Assembly: GCA_017408735.1 (NCBI GenBank)
Contig: JAFQUB010000026.1
Span: forward strand, 1-48,170
Reading direction: 5' to 3'
DNA length: 48,170 bases
From: Lachnospiraceae bacterium
GTDB taxonomy: Bacteria; Bacillota; Clostridia; Lachnospirales; Lachnospiraceae
Shown: in pieces, positions 44,207 through 48,170 of the stretch
Layout of the letters: every line of letters begins with the position of its first letter
Numbering within the stretch: position 1 is the stretch's first letter
Program-made: the position numbers and the translations under genes
Notes under the pieces: generated by a model
Told to the model about the DNA's origin: nothing
Database searches by the model: none
Seen by the model: the letters and a program-made list of their open reading frames with translations, nothing else

Positions 44207-44544
44207 CTTATGTAACAGCATCTTATTCTGATTGCAGTACCGGAGCGCAAATAGCAAAAGCAGCACAGAAATACTGTACTCGTATCAAAGAGGCTGGCTA
44301 TATTCCTATTTGCCCGGATATGTATTTATCCATGTTCTTAAAGCGTAATAATGCAAAGGATAAAGTTCTCTACAAGGAAATGTCAGAGGAATTGCTTCGT
44401 CGTTGTCGTGTGCTTGTTGTATGTGATGAGCCAAGCGGAGAAAACGTTGCAAGTGATATTGCATTGGCAAAGAGACTTCGTATTGCAATTACTACACTGG
44501 AAGGAATCGAAAAAGTAGAAGAATACCTGCTGAAAGATTCATAG
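44185..44544 (+). CDS. Deoxyribosyltransferase-fold protein (DUF4406/DUF7768-like)
   Basis: A 119-residue single-domain protein: an N-terminal strand with AYVTASYSD, then KYCTRIKEAGYIPICPDMYLSMFL, LLRRCRVLVVCDEPSGENVASDIALAKRL. The order of strand, helix with EAGYIPICP, CRVLVVC and a Ser/Glu-containing helix fits the nucleoside 2-deoxyribosyltransferase-like / YspA Rossmann families found on phages and ICEs. The usual catalytic Asp/Glu cannot be assigned securely, so it may bind nucleotide-like ligands rather than hydrolyse them. GGAGGA lies upstream of the ATG. Confidence 0.6.
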   Translation: MRRSIPLAYVTASYSDCSTGAQIAKAAQKYCTRIKEAGYIPICPDMYLSMFLKRNNAKDKVLYKEMSEELLRRCRVLVVCDEPSGENVASDIALAKRLRIAITTLEGIEKVEEYLLKDS

Positions 44545-44579
44545 GAAACACTGCAATTTAGATAGAAGGGAGGTAGCTG

Positions 44580-45065
44580 ATGCAGGAACAAGTAGAAGAT
44601 AAAACCGTTAATCTGGCGGTCAGTACCACAAAGCTTACCGGGCGTGTAATGTGGTCAGCATTCAAGGCGTTTCGAAATTATGTAAAAGAAAAGATGGCTG
44701 AGAATGCAGATGATAAAATTACTGGTCGTCAATCTCTTAAGGAACTTATCGGACAGAATCAAGGTGTTAGTGCTCTTGAAATCGGAGATGGTACATTTAA
44801 GGATTTTCTAAAGTGTGCAGATAAAGTAGGAGTTGATTATGCAATTACTGTAGATAAGTCTGTAAAGCCCAAAAGGTACACTGTGTTTTTCAAGGCAAGA
44901 GATGCGGATGCATTAGAAGAGGTCATGAAGAATTATGCACAGAGGACTATGAGCAGAGAGAAGCGCCCAAGTGTGATTAAGCTACTGAATAAGATGAAAG
45001 AGAAAGTAGCTTCGATTCCACATAAAGTGAAGCAGAGAACCAAGCAAAAGGAGCATAGCAGATGA
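44580..45065 (+). CDS. pcfB: PcfB-family conjugation protein
   Basis: A 161-residue PcfB/DUF3801 protein: N-terminal VNLAVSTTKLTGRVMWSAFKAFRNY, GRQSLKELIGQNQGVSALEIGDG, a central domain PKRYTVFFKARDADALEEVMKNYAQR, and a basic C-terminus rich in Lys. PcfB is a relaxosome accessory factor that works with the coupling protein in conjugation. GGGAGG precedes the ATG. Its last four bases overlap the coupling protein gene. Confidence 0.88.
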   Translation: MQEQVEDKTVNLAVSTTKLTGRVMWSAFKAFRNYVKEKMAENADDKITGRQSLKELIGQNQGVSALEIGDGTFKDFLKCADKVGVDYAITVDKSVKPKRYTVFFKARDADALEEVMKNYAQRTMSREKRPSVIKLLNKMKEKVASIPHKVKQRTKQKEHSR

Positions 45066-46657
45066 TGGAGTTTTTATTACAGAATCCTACAGCATTGTTT
45101 GGTGTGATAGCACTTGTGATTTTGTTTTTGGCTATATTTATTATGGATAAGAAAGAGAATCGAAAGAACTTTCGTCATAAGACGGAATATGGTTCTGCCA
45201 GATGGGGAAAAAAGCAGGATATTGAACCTTTTGTGGACCCGATATTTAAGCAGAATGTGATTCTCACGCAGACAGAGAGCTTAACCATGAATTCCAGACC
45301 GGAGAATCCGGCGAATGCCAGAAATAAGAACTGCCTTATTGTAGGTGGTTCCGGCTCCGGTAAAACAAGATTCTGGATAAAGCCCAATCTGTTACAGCTC
45401 CATAGTAGCTACGTTCTCACTGATCCGAAAGGCACTACAGTCGGAGAGGTGGGAAATGTATTTTTAAAGGCAAAGTACAGGATTAAGATATTCAACACGG
45501 TGAATTTCAAAAAGAGTATGCACTACAATCCTTTTGCTTATATCAAGAGTGAAAAGGATATTTTAAAACTTGTAACCGCGCTGATTGCCAATACAAAGGG
45601 CGATGGAAAAGCAGGAGATGAGTTTTGGACGAAAGCAGAGACTCTTTTATATACCGCACTAATAGGCTACATACATTATGAAGCTCCGATTGAGGAGCAG
45701 AACTTCAATACCATGATTGAGTTTATCAATGCGATGGAAGTCAGGGAGGATGATGAAGATTTTCAGAATCCGGTGGATTTGATGTTTGAGGCCTTGAAGC
45801 GAAAGAATCCAAATCACTTTGCAGTAAGGCAATATGCTAAGTTCAAATTAAGTGCCGGCAAGACAGCTAAGTCCATTCTCGTTTCGTGTGGCGCGAGATT
45901 GGCACCATTTGATATCCAAGAGGTTAGAGAGATTACAGCTTACGATGAGCTGGAATTAGATACCCTTGGGGATAAGAAAACAGCCCTGTTTTTGATTATG
46001 TCAGATACAGATGCAACCTTTAATTTTTTAATTTCCATGATCTACACACAGTTGTTTAATCTCCTGTGTGAAAAGGCGGATGATGTGTATGGAGGGCGAC
46101 TTCCGGTGCATGTCAGATGCCTGATAGATGAAGCTGCCAATATAGGGCAGATTCCGAACCTAGAAAAACTCGTTGCTACAATCCGAAGCAGAGAGATTTC
46201 CGCATGTCTGGTACTGCAAGCGAAAAGCCAGCTTAAGGCGATATACAAAGATAATGCAGATACCATTATTGGAAATATGGATTCCCAGATATTTCTTGGT
46301 GGATCCGAACCAAGTACGCTAAAGGATTTGAGTGAGGCATTAGGCAAGGAAACCATTGATATGTACAACACTGGCGAGACCAGAGGTATGCAACAGTCGT
46401 ACAATTTAAACTACCAGAAGCTGGGAAAAGACTTGATGAGTCGGGATGAGCTTGCCGTAATGAACGGTAAGAAATGTATATTGCAGCTTCGTGGCGTTCG
46501 TCCATTCCTTTCGGACAAGTACGACATTACAAAGCATCCAAATTTCCGGTACACATCAGATTATGACAAGAGGAACTATTTTGATATAGAAAAATTCCTC
46601 AGTCACAGAGCAAAACTTTATAAAGATGACGTGTTTACAGTCGTGAACATGGGTTAG
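45062..46657 (+). CDS. virD4: VirD4/TraG-type conjugative coupling ATPase
   Basis: A 531-residue hexameric ATPase that brings the relaxase-DNA complex to the type IV secretion channel. One N-terminal membrane helix (about 10-28) is followed by the soluble ATPase with Walker A GGSGSGKT (95-102), DPKGTTVGE and Walker B VRCLIDEAANIG. Only one membrane helix is seen where many VirD4 proteins have two, and the C-terminal part is short; this is the form usual for Tn1549-type ICEs. It overlaps pcfB and is followed by a terminator, so expression of the channel genes downstream is set apart. Confidence 0.95.
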   Translation: MMEFLLQNPTALFGVIALVILFLAIFIMDKKENRKNFRHKTEYGSARWGKKQDIEPFVDPIFKQNVILTQTESLTMNSRPENPANARNKNCLIVGGSGSGKTRFWIKPNLLQLHSSYVLTDPKGTTVGEVGNVFLKAKYRIKIFNTVNFKKSMHYNPFAYIKSEKDILKLVTALIANTKGDGKAGDEFWTKAETLLYTALIGYIHYEAPIEEQNFNTMIEFINAMEVREDDEDFQNPVDLMFEALKRKNPNHFAVRQYAKFKLSAGKTAKSILVSCGARLAPFDIQEVREITAYDELELDTLGDKKTALFLIMSDTDATFNFLISMIYTQLFNLLCEKADDVYGGRLPVHVRCLIDEAANIGQIPNLEKLVATIRSREISACLVLQAKSQLKAIYKDNADTIIGNMDSQIFLGGSEPSTLKDLSEALGKETIDMYNTGETRGMQQSYNLNYQKLGKDLMSRDELAVMNGKKCILQLRGVRPFLSDKYDITKHPNFRYTSDYDKRNYFDIEKFLSHRAKLYKDDVFTVVNMG

Positions 46658-46684
46658 GTCACTTCAAATTGGAGTGGCTTTTTT
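46658..46684 (+). terminator. Terminator between the coupling ATPase and Maff2 genes
   Basis: GTCACTTC (46658-46665) pairs with GGAGTGGC (46671-46678), with two G-U pairs, then T6. A second inverted repeat TTGATGC/GCATCAA (46683-46689, 46702-46708) follows at once. Confidence 0.75.
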
Positions 46685-46766
46685 GATGCCCCGGATTGGC
46701 TGCATCAAAAGCGTAAGCAACCAAAAGAAACTAAAAATAACATTTACATTATGGAGGATTTTAATT

Positions 46767-46979
46767 ATGGCATTTTTTCAGAGCGCAGTAGGAACTTTAC
46801 AGACATTAGTAATCGCACTTGGAGCAGGTCTTGGAGTATGGGGTGTGATTAACCTTATGGAGGGTTACGGTAACGATAACCCTGGTGCGAAGTCTCAGGG
46901 TATGAAGCAGCTCATGGCTGGTGGCGGTGTAGCTCTTATTGGTACTTCTCTTGTGCCTTTACTTGCAGGCTTATTCTAA
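46767..46979 (+). CDS. Maff2-family small membrane protein (T4SS pilin-like)
   Basis: A 70-residue protein with two hydrophobic helices (about 8-29 and 47-68) and a polar loop GYGNDNPGAKSQGMKQL. Start MAFFQSAVGTLQTLVIALGAG is characteristic of Maff2 proteins of Tn1549-type ICEs, thought to be the VirB2-like subunit of the secretion apparatus. The ATG at 46767 follows GGAGG; the frame open from 46674 begins in the terminator region. Confidence 0.9.
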   Translation: MAFFQSAVGTLQTLVIALGAGLGVWGVINLMEGYGNDNPGAKSQGMKQLMAGGGVALIGTSLVPLLAGLF

Positions 46980-46997
46980 GAGACACGGAGGTAGCAA

Positions 46998-47864
46998 ATG
47001 GACAGTGTATTACAATCAATTGAAGACTGGCTTCACGATGTGCTGGTCGGTGGGATTATGAATAACCTGTCCGGTATGTTTAGTTCCGTAAATGATGAGG
47101 TGGCTTCCATCGCATCAGATGTTGCAATGTCTCCGGCGAATTTTTCGCCGGGGGTGTTTGCACTTGTCCGGAACGTCTCGGAATCGGTTATTGTCCCTAT
47201 CGCAGGATTGATTCTGACATTTATAGCCTGTTATGAGTTGATCCAGCTGATTATTGAAAAGAATAATTTGGCTCACTTTGAAACATGGATATTCTTCAAG
47301 TGGGTATTTAAGACTTTTGTTGCTGTTACGATTATCAGCAACACCTTCAATATCGTTTTGGCGGTATTTGATGTAACGCAACATGTGATTACCAATGCCG
47401 GAGGCATTATTCAGGGAAGTACTGCAGTTAGTGAAGCGCAGATTCTAGCACTGCAAAGCACAGTAGAAGCAATGGATGTTCCTTCGTTAATTGGTTTGTG
47501 GATACAGTCACTTCTTGTGCAAATTACCCTGATGGCGATTTCTAAAGTGATTTTTGTAATTATCTATGCTCGAATGATAGAGATTTATCTTATGACCAGT
47601 ATGGCTCCAATCCCATTCTCAACGTTTGCAAACAGAGAGATAGGGCATATGGGGCAGAATTATTTTAAGTCACTGTTTGCTTTGGGCTTCCAAGGCTTTT
47701 TAATTATCATTTGCGTTGCAATCTATGCAGTGCTGGTACAAAGTATCAGCTTTAGCAGTGATGTCATCTCAGCTATCTGGGGTGTCATGGGATACACAAT
47801 ATTGCTTTGCTTTACTCTGTTTAAGACAGGAAGCCTTGCAAAAAGTATATTAGGAGCACATTAG
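46998..47864 (+). CDS. VirB6/TrbL-like conjugative transfer membrane protein
   Basis: A 288-residue polytopic membrane protein: N-terminal amphipathic helix (MDSVLQSIEDWLHDVLVGGI), then about six hydrophobic segments, including IVPIAGLILTFIACYELIQL and ALGFQGFLIIICVAIYAVLV. The central ARMIEIYLMTSMAPIPFSTF is a hallmark of the VirB6-like CD0411-type proteins of Tn1549-like ICEs. It should form part of the inner-membrane channel. GGAGGT precedes the ATG; prgI follows after 12 bases. Confidence 0.9.
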   Translation: MDSVLQSIEDWLHDVLVGGIMNNLSGMFSSVNDEVASIASDVAMSPANFSPGVFALVRNVSESVIVPIAGLILTFIACYELIQLIIEKNNLAHFETWIFFKWVFKTFVAVTIISNTFNIVLAVFDVTQHVITNAGGIIQGSTAVSEAQILALQSTVEAMDVPSLIGLWIQSLLVQITLMAISKVIFVIIYARMIEIYLMTSMAPIPFSTFANREIGHMGQNYFKSLFALGFQGFLIIICVAIYAVLVQSISFSSDVISAIWGVMGYTILLCFTLFKTGSLAKSILGAH

Positions 47865-47876
47865 GAGGAACGTAAC

Positions 47877-48011
47877 ATGGCAATGTATATTTCTGTACCT
47901 CGTGACCTTACAATTGTGAAAACCAAGGTGTTCTTTAATCTTACAAAGCGACAGATTATCTGTTTTGGAATTGGTGCAGCTATTGGTGTACCAATTTTTT
48001 TCTCTTTATAG
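47877..48011 (+). pseudogene. prgI: Truncated PrgI-family T4SS protein
   Basis: The frame starts well: AGGAGG, ATG, then YISVPRDLTIVKTKVFFNLTKRQIICFGIGAAIGVPIFF, the N-terminal third of the PrgI family (normally about 110-140 residues with two membrane helices). It stops at TAG (48009-48011) after 44 codons. The sequence after GVPIFF does not resemble PrgI in any frame, so this is not a simple frameshift in the T7 run (47995-48001). The likely cause is an insertion or rearrangement starting near 48000. Loss of PrgI would be expected to block conjugation unless a complete copy exists. Confidence 0.7.
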
Positions 48012-48031
48012 GAAAGTTCGATTTTGGTGGG

Positions 48032-48082
48032 GAAGAAAAAGAACAGGAGTTCGTCGAACATATGTTGGGAGAACTCCTGTTT
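48032..48082 (-). terminator. Terminator of a reverse-strand gene inserted after the prgI start
   Basis: AACAGGAGTTC (48042-48052) and GAACTCCTGTT (48071-48081) form an 11-pair stem. On the minus strand the stem is followed by CTTTTTCTT (48033-48041), giving a directional terminator for transcription coming from the right edge. On the plus strand there is no T run. Confidence 0.7.
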
Positions 48083-48107
48083 AAGCATGGAATTAAGACC
48101 AGAATGG

Positions 48108-48170
48108 TTAGAAGATATAAAAACCTTCTACACCAGCCTCGTCATCAAACAAATCATCTTCATTTAAGAA
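48108..48170 (-). CDS. 3' end of a reverse-strand gene, partial at the window edge
   Basis: On the minus strand a frame enters from the right edge and ends at TAA (48108-48110) with the acidic tail NEDDLFDDEAGVEGFYIF. It lies 26 bases before the reverse terminator. Only 20 codons are visible, so the gene cannot be identified. It supports the view that a foreign gene interrupts prgI. A competing plus-strand frame from 48002 to the edge has no start codon or ribosome binding site. Confidence 0.35.
   Translation of the reverse strand, partial: FLNEDDLFDDEAGVEGFYIF

Larger units (their letters stand above)
31141..48170 (+). mobile_element. Integrative and conjugative element, Tn1549-like, left part
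   Basis: From just after rpe to the window edge the content is mobile-element-like: an A+T-rich cargo operon, a DUF5688-type gene, small Cys-rich proteins, a RepA_N-type initiator, parA/parB, PcfB, the VirD4 coupling ATPase, Maff2, a VirB6-like protein and a PrgI start, in the order known for Tn1549-type ICEs of gut Clostridia. The VirB4 ATPase, the NlpC/P60 hydrolase, relaxase and main integrase would be expected to the right of the window. The left boundary is inferred from the interrupted frame at 31114-31140 and is not proved by an attachment-site repeat. Confidence 0.85.

Noticed and set aside
47995..48011. Programmed -1 frameshift in the T7 run of prgI
   Set aside because: Shifting frame at the run gives a protein that does not resemble the rest of PrgI, and the stem downstream is too far away and reads as a reverse terminator.

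Overview
The window looks like a chromosome segment from a spore-forming, low-GC Gram-positive of the Lachnospiraceae type (class Clostridia). The evidence is the A+T-rich sequence, strong AGGAGG ribosome binding sites, a Spo0A master sporulation regulator, two small CotF-like spore coat proteins, a PASTA kinase with its PP2C phosphatase, and gene orders typical of that family. I cannot name the species.

The left two thirds (about 1-31,100) is mostly conserved housekeeping DNA. It opens with a cluster of four hairpins that resembles the right end or guide-RNA region of an IS200/IS605-type element. A lipoprotein solute-binding protein paired with a chemoreceptor follows, then spo0A with three 0A boxes upstream, glgA, two coat proteins under a leader whose hairpin buries the ribosome binding site, and rqcH. 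The block yicC-remA-rpoZ-rimO-pgsA-cinA comes next (gmk, usually between remA and rpoZ, is missing), joined to ilvB-ilvN. After a low-density stretch with a reverse-strand lipoprotein and two structured elements come a DUF457-type membrane protein, an unknown protein, murE, and the translation and signalling run priA-def-fmt-yugP-rsmB-rlmN-prpC-prkC-rsgA-rpe.

From about 31,140 to the right edge the window is an integrative and conjugative element (ICE) of the Tn1549 type. It begins just after rpe, where an open reading frame with a good ribosome binding site stops after eight codons. The first cargo is an isolated, very A+T-rich three-gene operon (31468-35349): an HExxH metallopeptidase, a PD-(D/E)xK nuclease-like protein and a CxxC/SHxxP/CxxC zinc protein. 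I recognise no described system with this combination, and it is my best candidate for a new defence or conflict system. After it come a roughly 400-base region rich in hairpins, a DUF5688-type gene, two Cys-rich small proteins, a RepA_N-type initiator carrying iterons inside its own coding sequence, parA and parB, PcfB, the VirD4 coupling ATPase, Maff2, a VirB6-like channel protein and a truncated prgI.

A cargo-free Tn554-like recombinase set (two tyrosine recombinases plus a small TnpC-like protein) sits between parA and parB, inside a field of CGTGTA/TACACG repeats that may be the partition or recombination sites. At the right edge prgI is cut off after 44 codons and is followed by sequence that appears to belong to a reverse-strand gene with its own terminator, suggesting a further insertion.
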